DNA of 64,000 bases from assembly GCF_020410745.1 (NCBI RefSeq), contig NZ_CP084528.1:1-64000 (forward strand), in the 5' to 3' direction. The translations under genes and the position numbers were made by a program. The notes below the pieces were generated by a model. That model was not told the origin of the DNA, ran no database searches, and saw only the letters and a list, made by a program, of their open reading frames with translations. Shown here one piece after another: positions 7,678 through 16,850 of the stretch. The DNA comes from Kaistella polysaccharea (GTDB lineage Bacteria; Bacteroidota; Bacteroidia; Flavobacteriales; Weeksellaceae). Position 1 is the stretch's first letter. Every line of letters begins with the position of its first letter.

Positions 7678-10422
7678 GTGAGAAACTATACTAAAGTTTT
7701 AAAAATTGCTCCCGCATTTTTATTGGCCGGATCAATATTACAGGCACAGACAACAGATTCTGTGAAAACGGCCGAAATCGAGCAGGTCGTGCTTATTGGT
7801 TATGGTAAACAGAAGAAAGAAGATCTTACAGGATCAATCGCTTCTATTACATCCAAAGATTTTAACCCGGGTTCTACTTCCGCAGATCAATTGATCCAAG
7901 GTAAAGCTCCTGGTGTAACGGTAACGGGGAATGGTGGAAATCCTGGATCTGGAGCAACAATCCGTATTAGAGGTGGTGCTTCTTTAACAGCGAGCAACGA
8001 TCCATTAATTGTAATCGATGGAATCCCAATGGATTTTGGCGGAATTAATGGAGCGTCGAATGCATTAGCATTAATTAACCCGAATGATATTGAGTCTTTT
8101 GACGTTTTGAAAGATGCTTCAGCAGCGGCAATTTATGGTAACAGAGCATCAAACGGTGTTATCTTAATTACCACGAAAAAAGGTTCATCTGGAAGAGTGA
8201 AAGTAAATTTCTCTACTTCAGGTTCTGTTTCTACAAAAATGGGGAATCAAGATGTTCTTACAGCGGATCAGTTTAGAGCTTTTGTTCAGGAAAACGCTTC
8301 CCAAAATTACGTCGATAAGTTAGGAACTGCGAATACAAACTGGCAAGATCTTATTTATCAGCAAGCTTGGGGTACCGATAATAATGTTGCCATTTCTGGT
8401 GGTATTAAAAAGTTACCGTACCGTTTATCTTTAGGCTACAACGAGCAAAATGGTATTGTAAGAACAAATGAATTTAAAAGAACTTCAGCCTCATTAAACC
8501 TGACGCCGAAATTTTTTGACAATCATTTAAGTGTTACTGCAAACTTAAAAGGTTCCATGACGGAAAATCGTTTTCCAGCTGGAGTAATTGGAGCAGCTCA
8601 GTTTTTTGATCCAACTCAGGATGTTTATGATTACACCGCACAAGGTGATAAAGTAAACAACTATTGGGAGTGGTTTTTAAATCCTGACAATGTGAATGTA
8701 AATGCAACTAGAAATCCACTGGCGTCCTTATATGGCAGACGTGATGTTTCTACCGTTTTCCGTGGGATCGGAAACTTGCATTTAGATTATAAATTGCATT
8801 TCCTTCCAGATTTACATTTGAATGTAATTGGTGGTTATGACTATCAGAAAGGAAATGGTGCAACTACACAATATCCTGGATATGCAGGAATGTTGGCTTC
8901 TGGTGATGTAAGTACAAGAAGAGATTATACGCAAGAAAAAACCAACAAATTATTAGAAACTTATTTAAACTACGTAAAAACAATTACTGCAATTAATACG
9001 AAAGTAGATTTATTGGCAGGTTATTCTTACCAGGAGTTTCATAATGATGTTCCATCTGCAACAACTTACTACGGTAATCCAGACCGCGTTTCTACACCAA
9101 GTAACCGTTACGAAAGCAATTTGGTTTTATTAGGATTTTATGGTAGAGGTATTTTTTCCATTGCTGATAAATATATCTTAACAGGATCAGTTAGAAGAGA
9201 TGCTTCTTCTAGATTTTATAATGGAGTTGATTTAAAAAATAACTGGGGAACCTTTTATGCAGCTTCCGGAGCCTGGAAAATTAAAAGTGAAGATTTCCTA
9301 AAAGATTCCAATGTGATCTCTGATTTAAAACTTCGTGCAGGTTGGGGAGAAACAGGACAACAGGAAGTAGGAGGTCCTTACAATTCATTTGCATCATATA
9401 ATGTGTCGGAACCAACTGCACAATATGGTTTTGGTGATCAGTTTTATTTCATGTACCGACCAACTCAGTACAATCCGAATTTAACTTGGGAAACTACAGA
9501 GACGGTTAATGCAGGTTTAGATTTCGGTTTCTTTAATAACAGAATTTCTGGATCATTCGATTGGTTTAAGAAAAACACCAGAGACTTATTAGCAGAAGTT
9601 CAGGTTCCAGCAGGGGAATTCAGTAATAAGAATATCAAAAACATTGGTCAAATGGAAACTGATGGTCTTGAATTCTTAATTAATGTCACTCCGATCAAAA
9701 CTGAAAATACGAAATGGGATTTCAGTTTCAACGTTGCCCATTACAACCCGAAAGTAACAGATTTTACAGACGTTGCTGAAGGTTATGTAATTCAACAAGG
9801 TGGAATTTCAGGAGGTGTTGGTAATACGATTCAAGCGCACAGTGTAGGTTATACACCGTTCAGCTTTTATGTATTCCAACAAACGTACGATAACAGCGGA
9901 AAACCTTTAGAAGGCGTTTACGTTGACAGAAATGGTGATGGTAAAATAACTGCATCTGGTGATAAATATTTTTATCAATCTACCACACCTGATGCAACAT
10001 TTGGTTTCTCTACAAAATTCGCTTACAAGAACTGGGATTTCTCCACTTCATTACGTGCGGTTTTAGGAAATTACGTGTATAACAACTTTGCATCACAATC
10101 AAACATTCAGAGTATTGCTACCAATGAATACTTGCAGAATATTTCTACCACAACAGCCAATTACGGATTCGGAACTCCACAATACTGGAGTGATGCATTT
10201 GTCGAAGACGCTTCATTCTTAAGAATGGATAATCTTACTTTGGGATATAATTTCGGTGATGTATTCAGCCAGGGAAGCAATCTAAGAGTGTACGGTATGG
10301 CACAAAATGTATTTGTAGTAACAGACTACTCAGGTGTTGATCCAGAAATTTTTGGAAATATTGATAATGGATTTTATCAAAGACCAAAAGTATATTCATT
10401 AGGATTAAACTTTCAATTTTAA
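7678..10422 (+). CDS. susC: SusC-like TonB-dependent outer membrane transporter
   Basis: Outer-membrane channel that imports malto-oligosaccharides with SusD as lid, powered by TonB. A signal peptide (LKIAPAFLLAGSILQAQ) opens the protein. Then follow EIEQVVLIGYGKQKKEDLTG, the usual TonB-box/plug junction of the SusC family, a plug with PLIVIDGIP and AAAIYGNRASNGVILITTKKG, and a beta-barrel ending in YSLGLNFQF with terminal Phe. At 914 residues it lacks the N-terminal carboxypeptidase-regulatory-like domain of classical SusC. The start is a GTG chosen because the signal peptide begins there. Starch specificity comes from the neighbours, not this sequence. Confidence 0.93.
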   Translation: MRNYTKVLKIAPAFLLAGSILQAQTTDSVKTAEIEQVVLIGYGKQKKEDLTGSIASITSKDFNPGSTSADQLIQGKAPGVTVTGNGGNPGSGATIRIRGGASLTASNDPLIVIDGIPMDFGGINGASNALALINPNDIESFDVLKDASAAAIYGNRASNGVILITTKKGSSGRVKVNFSTSGSVSTKMGNQDVLTADQFRAFVQENASQNYVDKLGTANTNWQDLIYQQAWGTDNNVAISGGIKKLPYRLSLGYNEQNGIVRTNEFKRTSASLNLTPKFFDNHLSVTANLKGSMTENRFPAGVIGAAQFFDPTQDVYDYTAQGDKVNNYWEWFLNPDNVNVNATRNPLASLYGRRDVSTVFRGIGNLHLDYKLHFLPDLHLNVIGGYDYQKGNGATTQYPGYAGMLASGDVSTRRDYTQEKTNKLLETYLNYVKTITAINTKVDLLAGYSYQEFHNDVPSATTYYGNPDRVSTPSNRYESNLVLLGFYGRGIFSIADKYILTGSVRRDASSRFYNGVDLKNNWGTFYAASGAWKIKSEDFLKDSNVISDLKLRAGWGETGQQEVGGPYNSFASYNVSEPTAQYGFGDQFYFMYRPTQYNPNLTWETTETVNAGLDFGFFNNRISGSFDWFKKNTRDLLAEVQVPAGEFSNKNIKNIGQMETDGLEFLINVTPIKTENTKWDFSFNVAHYNPKVTDFTDVAEGYVIQQGGISGGVGNTIQAHSVGYTPFSFYVFQQTYDNSGKPLEGVYVDRNGDGKITASGDKYFYQSTTPDATFGFSTKFAYKNWDFSTSLRAVLGNYVYNNFASQSNIQSIATNEYLQNISTTTANYGFGTPQYWSDAFVEDASFLRMDNLTLGYNFGDVFSQGSNLRVYGMAQNVFVVTDYSGVDPEIFGNIDNGFYQRPKVYSLGLNFQF

Positions 10423-10434
10423 TAAATTACAATA

Positions 10435-11997
10435 ATGAAAAATTTCAGACTAAAAAATATTTCTATAGCTGTAGCTATTTTTGGCGCATCGCTTACGATG
10501 AGCTCGTGTATAGATGACTTAAGACAGGAACCGATTACAGAGGTTACTGCTGCAAGTCTCTACAAAGACTTTGGTAATTACAAAGGACTTTTGGCAAAAC
10601 TTTACGGCGGATTAGCTGTGGGTGGACAATCTGGAGGTGATGGTAACGGTGATATCGCAGATATTGATGGTGGTTTCTCAAACTACATGAGACTTCTTTA
10701 TATCATGCAGGAAATTACAACCGACGAAGCAGTGATTGGTTGGAATGATGGTACTTTACCAGAATTTCATAAAATGACCTGGACTCCTACAAATGAGTTC
10801 AACAACGCCATGTATTACAGATTGTATACAGAAATCGCTTTCTGTAACGAGTTTATTAAAAATACAACTGATGAGATGCTTAGCCAAAATGGTATCGCTG
10901 GCGCTGACTTAGATGAAGCGAAAGTGATGAGAGCGGAAGCTAAATTCCTAAGAGCACAATCTTACTACCATTTACTAGACCTTTACGGAAATGTACCGTT
11001 TGTTGACGAAACTACTTTTGGAACGTTGCCAAAACAGATTTCTAGAAAAGATCTTTTCACTTATGTTGAAACTGAATTAAAAGCTGCTGTTGAAGGTTTA
11101 AAAGCGCCAAAAGCAAACGAATACGGGCGTCTTGACAAAGCTGCTGCGTGGACATTGCTTTCAAGATTATATCTGAATGCTAAAGTGTACACAGGTACAG
11201 AAAGAAATGCAGACGTAATTGCAAACACTGAAAAAGTAATCAGTGCGGGTTACCAACTTAATCCAAAATATGCTAATTTATTTTTAGCCGATAATAATCT
11301 AAACAATCCAGAAAATATTTTTTCAATTGTTTATGATGGATTGAAAACGCAAACCAACGGAGGTACAACATTTATGGTTCACGCAGCTGTAGGTGGTACA
11401 ATGAAACCTGCAGAGTTTGGGATCAACGGTGGTTGGGGCGGTATTAGAACGACCAAAGCTTTTGTAAATAAATTTGAAGCGAACGATGTAAGAGGCCGAT
11501 TCTATACAGACGGACAATCACTTGAAATTAATGACTTAGGTAATTTTAATGATGGTTATGCTTTCATTAAATACAAAAACGTAAAAAGTACAGGTGCTAA
11601 CGGTGCTCACGATAACTGGGTAGAAGCTGACTTATCAGTTTACCGCTTGGCAGATGTTTACTTAATGTATGCTGAAGCAGTTCTTAGAGGAGGCGGCGGT
11701 AGTATGGCGACAGCAGTTTCTTACGTGAATGCAATTCGTACAAGAGCGAAAGCAACGCCAGTTACTTTCATCGATCTAAACTTTATTTTAGACGAAAGAT
11801 CACGTGAAATGTCTTGGGAAAATACGCGTAGAACTGACTTGATCCGTTTTGGTAAATTTACTTCTGCAACTTATTTGTGGCCTTGGAAAGGTAATGCCAA
11901 AGATGGTATTGCTGTAGGTGAGTATCGAAACTTGTTCCCAATTCCGAACAATGACCTGGTCGTTAATCCGAACTTGGTTCAAAATCCTGGTTATTAA
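10435..11997 (+). CDS. susD: SusD/RagB family starch-binding lipoprotein
   Basis: Surface lipoprotein that binds glycan and closes over SusC. The signal peptide ends in TMSSC, giving a lipidated Cys near residue 25 followed by IDDLRQEP. The family pattern of tetratricopeptide-like helices is visible, including KVMRAEAKFLRAQSYYHLLDLYGNVPFV and, near the end, LSVYRLADVYLMYAEAVLRGGG with FILDERSREMSWENTRRTDLIRFGKF. The length of 520 residues is typical. It starts 12 bases after susC, so the pair is translated from one transcript. Confidence 0.95.
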   Translation: MKNFRLKNISIAVAIFGASLTMSSCIDDLRQEPITEVTAASLYKDFGNYKGLLAKLYGGLAVGGQSGGDGNGDIADIDGGFSNYMRLLYIMQEITTDEAVIGWNDGTLPEFHKMTWTPTNEFNNAMYYRLYTEIAFCNEFIKNTTDEMLSQNGIAGADLDEAKVMRAEAKFLRAQSYYHLLDLYGNVPFVDETTFGTLPKQISRKDLFTYVETELKAAVEGLKAPKANEYGRLDKAAAWTLLSRLYLNAKVYTGTERNADVIANTEKVISAGYQLNPKYANLFLADNNLNNPENIFSIVYDGLKTQTNGGTTFMVHAAVGGTMKPAEFGINGGWGGIRTTKAFVNKFEANDVRGRFYTDGQSLEINDLGNFNDGYAFIKYKNVKSTGANGAHDNWVEADLSVYRLADVYLMYAEAVLRGGGGSMATAVSYVNAIRTRAKATPVTFIDLNFILDERSREMSWENTRRTDLIRFGKFTSATYLWPWKGNAKDGIAVGEYRNLFPIPNNDLVVNPNLVQNPGY

Positions 11998-12016
11998 TAT
12001 CTAAATATAGAAAACA

Positions 12017-13150
12017 ATGAAAAATAATATCTTTAAAAATATTTTTTTACCGCTAATAATGATCTTAGGTCTGGCTTCATGTCAGGATCGGGACATTGTT
12101 ACGATCGACAATGAAACGTCGGCAACGGTGATGGACCTTTCGACGAGCAGTCTGTTCTTAGATAAAAACTTTCCGGCAAATCCGGCACTTACAGTATCGT
12201 GGAAGCCTGCTTCTTATACAGTGCCTACGGAAATTACGTACAAGATTGAAGCTTCAGGCGACGATAAATTTACAAAACCTGAAACATTAGCTACCGTTTC
12301 AAGTTCTGAGAGATCAGCTTCTTTCACGACTCTTCAGATGAATGATGCAGCGGCAGCAATCGGCTTGAAACCAGGTGTGGAAGGTAAAATGTTTATGCGT
12401 GTTATTTCCTACGTAGGAACCGCACAATCATTGGCCACCGTATCTAATGTAACTTCATTAAAGATTACACCTTATGTGTTGACGTTCCCGAGCTTCTACA
12501 TCGTAGGTGCTGCCTCTTATGTAGGTTGGACTCCAGATAAAGCACAGGTTCTCTACAAAAGCGAAAGTCTTTCTTACATTTATACCTATTTAAAAAGTGG
12601 TGAAAAATTCAGATTCTTAGGTCAATTGGCTTGGGATGGTAAAAATTACGCGCTGAATAGTCCTTCAACTAAAGCTTCCAATCAATATTTCAATCAGTGG
12701 AGTGATAATCTTACTCCCCCGACTGATGATGATGAAAACATCAAGTTTACAGGAGCTACAGGAATTTATAAAATTACGATCAATGCTGCTCAAGGTGTTC
12801 AGACAATCGACGTTAAACCATCAGCTATTCCAGCTTTCGATTTCCCTGAAATTTATTTGGTAGGAAACATCGCAGGAAATGGTTGGAGTCCAGAAAATGG
12901 AGTGGCAATGACTACGGTTGGAGATGGCGTATATGAATATACGACAAAACTTGCTGGAGACACTGAATTTAAAATTATCGGTCAAAAATCTTGGGGTGAT
13001 CTTGATTGGGGAAATATCTCTGGAGATGGAAACACTGGTTTCGTTGGTCCGAAGGGAGACAATGGAAATATTAAATTCGTAGGCGATGGTGGTTCTTATA
13101 AAATTACCGTGAATTTGAAAGCCGGAATTTATACAATTGTGAAACTATAA
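12017..13150 (+). CDS. SusE-type outer membrane starch-binding lipoprotein
   Basis: Lipoprotein (lipobox ILGLASC) of 377 residues. The N-terminal Ig-like SusE domain covers about residues 25-150 (LTVSWKPASYTVPTEITYKIEASGD). Two similar carbohydrate-binding modules follow: one begins FYIVGAASYVGWTPDKA near residue 160, the other IYLVGNIAGNGWSPENG near residue 280. Each ends in a KFTGATGIYKITIN or KFVGDGGSYKITVN strand. Such modules bind alpha-glucan at the cell surface. It starts 19 bases after susD, in the same operon. Confidence 0.88.
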   Translation: MKNNIFKNIFLPLIMILGLASCQDRDIVTIDNETSATVMDLSTSSLFLDKNFPANPALTVSWKPASYTVPTEITYKIEASGDDKFTKPETLATVSSSERSASFTTLQMNDAAAAIGLKPGVEGKMFMRVISYVGTAQSLATVSNVTSLKITPYVLTFPSFYIVGAASYVGWTPDKAQVLYKSESLSYIYTYLKSGEKFRFLGQLAWDGKNYALNSPSTKASNQYFNQWSDNLTPPTDDDENIKFTGATGIYKITINAAQGVQTIDVKPSAIPAFDFPEIYLVGNIAGNGWSPENGVAMTTVGDGVYEYTTKLAGDTEFKIIGQKSWGDLDWGNISGDGNTGFVGPKGDNGNIKFVGDGGSYKITVNLKAGIYTIVKL

Positions 13151-13180
13151 TTTTTCAAATCCAATCTTTAATTAAAACAA

Positions 13181-14533
13181 ATGAAAAATATTTTTAAATT
13201 ATTAAGTATGCTTCTCTTGCCATTGCTTTTGGTAAATGCATGTAGAGAAGATGCTGACCGAAACTGGACGTCGCCAGAGCCGTCGTTCAAGTTATACGAT
13301 ACGACCTTGGGAAGTAATGTTCTTTACCCAACGATGGAAAGTAATCCGTTTATCCTGAACTGGGACGATGCTGTTTCTGGTTCTGGATCTTACACGGTTG
13401 TGCTTTCGTCAACTGCAGATTTCAAGAATAAAGTTGAATTGGGTAAATCTGATACCAACACGTTGAAAACAAGTATTGGAGCATTGAACAAAGCCATGCT
13501 TAAAGCAGGTTTAAATCCTTACTCTTCTCAGACTGCTTTTGTACGAGTTGAAAGAGGAACTGAAGTTTCTAACATGGTCTCTTTTGCAGTAACTACTTAC
13601 CCAGCTGATGGACCGATGATTACCAATCCAGCTGCAGGATCAACTTTGGTCTTAGATAAAAATAATCCTGACGCAGTTGCAACAACAATTAAATGGAACG
13701 ATTACACTAAATATGGCGTAAAAGTGACTTATTTAGTAGAAATTGCGGGAGCGAGTGGTGAGGTCTATTTTCCTTTGGGAACTGTAGAAAATGCGAATTC
13801 ATTAGCAGTTTCTAATGTAGCAATGGATCAGGCAGTACTAAAAGCGGGAGCGGTAGCAAATGTTGCCAGCGACATCAAGATTAGAGTAACTGCAACTTCT
13901 TCCTCAATTGGAGGTACGATTGTTAAAGTTTCCGATGTTGTAACATTTAAAGTGACACCTTACCAATTAGAATCATTCCTTTATGTTCCGGGAGCTTACC
14001 AAGGTTGGAATCCAGAAACGGCGGTAGCGATTCGTTCTGCAACAACTAATGGAATCTATATCGGTTACATTAATTTTACAGATGCAAATTCTGAATTTAA
14101 AGTAAATCCAGCGAGAAATTGGGACAATAGTTATGGGTCCACAGGCGGTAATAATATCACGTACAATTCAGGTGGTAACCTAGTTGCGCCAAATACAGGA
14201 TACCAAAAACTAACGGTTGATTTAAATGCAATGACTTATGCTTTAACCGCATATTCTTGGGGAATTATTGGTAGCGCATCGCCAGGAGGTTGGGATAGTG
14301 ATACCGATATGGTATTCAACAGTACCACTCAGAAATGGGAAATTGCAAGCATTGCACTTTCTGTTGGAGAGATTAAATTCAGATTAAACAATGATTGGGG
14401 AACCAATTTTGGAGATGATGGAAATAATGGAACTTTAGAGGCAGGAGCAGCTAATATTCCAATTACTGAAGCGGGTAATTATAAAATTACTTTCGACGAA
14501 GAAAATTTACTATGGACTAAAACAAAATTGTAG
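13181..14533 (+). CDS. SusE/SusF-type starch-binding lipoprotein
   Basis: A second surface lipoprotein of 450 residues (lipobox LLVNAC). It has two Ig-like SusE modules in tandem, about residues 35-145 and 150-260, each with an N/KWxD strand followed by YTVVLSS or YLVEIAG. Two starch-binding modules follow: FLYVPGAYQGWNPETA near residue 265 and WGIIGSASPGGWDSDTDM near residue 362. Aromatic and Trp-rich loops are expected to stack on glucose rings. It starts 30 bases after the SusE gene, and a strong terminator follows, so it closes the susCDE(F) unit. Confidence 0.87.
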   Translation: MKNIFKLLSMLLLPLLLVNACREDADRNWTSPEPSFKLYDTTLGSNVLYPTMESNPFILNWDDAVSGSGSYTVVLSSTADFKNKVELGKSDTNTLKTSIGALNKAMLKAGLNPYSSQTAFVRVERGTEVSNMVSFAVTTYPADGPMITNPAAGSTLVLDKNNPDAVATTIKWNDYTKYGVKVTYLVEIAGASGEVYFPLGTVENANSLAVSNVAMDQAVLKAGAVANVASDIKIRVTATSSSIGGTIVKVSDVVTFKVTPYQLESFLYVPGAYQGWNPETAVAIRSATTNGIYIGYINFTDANSEFKVNPARNWDNSYGSTGGNNITYNSGGNLVAPNTGYQKLTVDLNAMTYALTAYSWGIIGSASPGGWDSDTDMVFNSTTQKWEIASIALSVGEIKFRLNNDWGTNFGDDGNNGTLEAGAANIPITEAGNYKITFDEENLLWTKTKL

Positions 14534-14556
14534 AAGTCACCTAAATATAACTAGTG

Positions 14557-14587
14557 AAACTGTTGCTTTATAGCAACAGTTTTTTTA
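14557..14587 (+). terminator. Terminator after the susC-F unit
   Basis: An 11-bp perfect stem (14557-14567 with 14572-14582), four-base loop and T run. It separates the transport/binding genes from the GH97 gene. Confidence 0.78.
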
Positions 14588-14612
14588 TTTTTAAGAATTC
14601 AAAATATAGATA

Positions 14613-16769
14613 ATGACAAAATTCACAATATCCGCACTTTTCCTGGTGATGGGAAGTTTCGCTATCAACGCACAATCTTTAAAATCTCCCGATGGAAAGT
14701 TTGAAATGAATTTTCAGTTAAAAGCTGGAGTTCCGTATTACGATCTTAAATACCAAGGTAAAACAGTCGTTGAAGATTCTAAATTAGGATTAAGATTACT
14801 TCGTGATGGTAATATTCAATTCGCCTCCGAAATTGAAAATAAAGATCAGAAAGGAAAAGATCTAGATAACGGCTTCACCAAAACTGCCGAAAAATACGAT
14901 TCCAAAAAAGAATCTTGGGATCCGATAATGGGTGAGAAGAAATCGTATTTGAATCACTACAATGAATTGGCAGTAACTTTAAACCAAGATGCAAACGACA
15001 GACATATCATCGTTAAATTCCGTTTGTTCGATGATGGTTTAGGATTCAGATATGAATTTCCCATGCAGAAAAATCTGAATTATTTCATTATTAAAGAAGA
15101 AGATACCGAAATCGATTTGCCAACCGATATGAAAGCTTGGTGGCTCGCCGGAGATTACGATTCTCAGGAATATCAAACTCAAACTACAAAATTGTCAGAA
15201 GTTCCCGCAAAGTGGCCAACATCTTACGATGGAAATGCTTCTCAAACTTTAATTAAAAATGCCGTTCAAACGCCATTAATGTTGAAGAAAGAAGGCAAAG
15301 ATCAATTGTATTTGAATATTGCCGAAGCAGCGGTGATTAATTATCCAGCTTCCAATTTAGAACTCGATGCGGCAAATTTTAAATTCAAAACACATTTAAC
15401 ACCTGACGCTCAAGGTGCCAAAGGTTATATTCAAACCCCAGCAGTTTCTCCCTGGAGAACGATTATAGTTTCTCCAAAAGCAGAAGAAGTGATGGCTTCG
15501 AAAATGCTTTTCAATCTGAATGAACCGACTCAATACAAAGACACGTCTTACATCAAACCCACAAAATACATGGGCGTTTGGTGGGAAATGATTATCGGCA
15601 AATCACAATGGGCGTATTCAACCGCCAACAACGTTCATATCGGAAAAACAGATTTTTCTAAATTAACGCCGAACGGAAAACACGCCGCCAACAATACCAA
15701 AGTAAAAGAATATATCGATTTCGCTTCAGCGAACGGTTTTGACGCTTTACTCATCGAGGGCTGGAACACCGGTTGGGAAGATTGGTTCGGTCACAGCAAA
15801 GAATTCGTTTTCGATTTCATCACGCCTTATCCGGATTTTGATATCAAAATGTTGAATGATTACGCCCATTCAAAAAACATGAAATTGATGATGCATCATG
15901 AAACTTCTGGTTCCGCCACGAACTACGAAAGATGGGCAGATGAAGCTTTCAAATTGATGAATAAATACGATTACCCAGCAGTGAAAACAGGTTACGTTGG
16001 GAACATTATTCCACGTGGCGAACATCATTATTCGCAGTGGACCATCAACCATTATTTAAGAATTGCTGAAAAAGCCAATGATTACAAAATCATGGTCAAC
16101 TCTCACGAATCGGTGCGTCCATCTGGTCTGTCACGCACCTATCCAAACTGGGTTGCGGCAGAGGCAGCACGTGGAACAGAGTTCGAAGCATTCGGTGGAA
16201 ATAATCCGGATCATCAAACCATCTTGCCGTTTACCCGTTTTATGGGTGGACCAATGGATTACACACCGGGAATTTTCCAAACCAAGCTTGATTATTATTT
16301 CCCGGGCGATACAAGATTCGTGAAAACCACTTTGGTGAAACAATTAGCACTCTATGTGGTGATGTATTCTCCGCTTCAAATGGCGGCCGATTTACCGGAA
16401 AATTACGCCAAACACATGGATGCTTTTCAGTTCATCAAGGACGTTGCGGTAGATTGGAATGACACCAAAATTTTATCAGCAGAACCGGGCGATTACATTC
16501 ATACTGCCAGAAAAGCCAAAGGAAAAGACGAATGGTACGTCGGCGGAATCACCGATGAAAACGCCAGAAATTATACGGTAGATTTCTCATTCCTTCCAAA
16601 AGGTAAAAAATACGAAGCGACCATTTACGCAGATGGCGACGATGCCGATTACATCAAGAATCCGCAATCCTATAAAATCTATAAGAAAACGGTGACCAGT
16701 AAATCAAAACTTCCAATGAAGTTAGCAAGAAGCGGTGGATACGCAATTTCTGTAAAACCGATAAAATAA
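14613..16769 (+). CDS. susB: GH97 alpha-glucosidase, SusB-like
   Basis: Periplasmic enzyme releasing glucose from malto-oligosaccharides. The 718-residue protein has a signal peptide (ALFLVMGSFAINAQ), an N-terminal beta-sandwich, a TIM barrel (WWEMIIGKSQWAYS onward) and a C-terminal beta domain. Putative catalytic carboxylates are E430 (HHETSG), E499 (NSHES) and E523 (GTEFEAF). Their spacing, 69 then 24 residues, equals that of E439, E508 and E532 in Bacteroides SusB, which marks the inverting, alpha-glucoside branch of GH97. It lies between two terminators, so it may have its own promoter or depend on read-through. Confidence 0.93.
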   Translation: MTKFTISALFLVMGSFAINAQSLKSPDGKFEMNFQLKAGVPYYDLKYQGKTVVEDSKLGLRLLRDGNIQFASEIENKDQKGKDLDNGFTKTAEKYDSKKESWDPIMGEKKSYLNHYNELAVTLNQDANDRHIIVKFRLFDDGLGFRYEFPMQKNLNYFIIKEEDTEIDLPTDMKAWWLAGDYDSQEYQTQTTKLSEVPAKWPTSYDGNASQTLIKNAVQTPLMLKKEGKDQLYLNIAEAAVINYPASNLELDAANFKFKTHLTPDAQGAKGYIQTPAVSPWRTIIVSPKAEEVMASKMLFNLNEPTQYKDTSYIKPTKYMGVWWEMIIGKSQWAYSTANNVHIGKTDFSKLTPNGKHAANNTKVKEYIDFASANGFDALLIEGWNTGWEDWFGHSKEFVFDFITPYPDFDIKMLNDYAHSKNMKLMMHHETSGSATNYERWADEAFKLMNKYDYPAVKTGYVGNIIPRGEHHYSQWTINHYLRIAEKANDYKIMVNSHESVRPSGLSRTYPNWVAAEAARGTEFEAFGGNNPDHQTILPFTRFMGGPMDYTPGIFQTKLDYYFPGDTRFVKTTLVKQLALYVVMYSPLQMAADLPENYAKHMDAFQFIKDVAVDWNDTKILSAEPGDYIHTARKAKGKDEWYVGGITDENARNYTVDFSFLPKGKKYEATIYADGDDADYIKNPQSYKIYKKTVTSKSKLPMKLARSGGYAISVKPIK

Positions 16770-16777
16770 TTTAAAGG

Positions 16778-16794
16778 AAACTCCGAAGGAGTTT
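16778..16794 (+). repeat. Small perfect hairpin after the GH97 gene
   Basis: A 7-bp stem with GAA loop (AAACTCC-GAA-GGAGTTT), nine bases after the GH97 stop and just before the terminator. It has no T run of its own. It may protect the 3' end. Confidence 0.5.
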
Positions 16795-16801
16795 AACGAC
16801 A

Positions 16802-16830
16802 AAAGCCCCGTGTGAAACTCGGGGTTTTAT
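16802..16830 (+). terminator. Terminator after the GH97 gene
   Basis: A 9-bp stem (16802-16810 with 16820-16828, one wobble) with a GC-rich core and T run. It precedes the GH13 gene by about 20 bases. Confidence 0.7.
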
Positions 16831-16850
16831 ATTCAAGTATATAAGATTTA

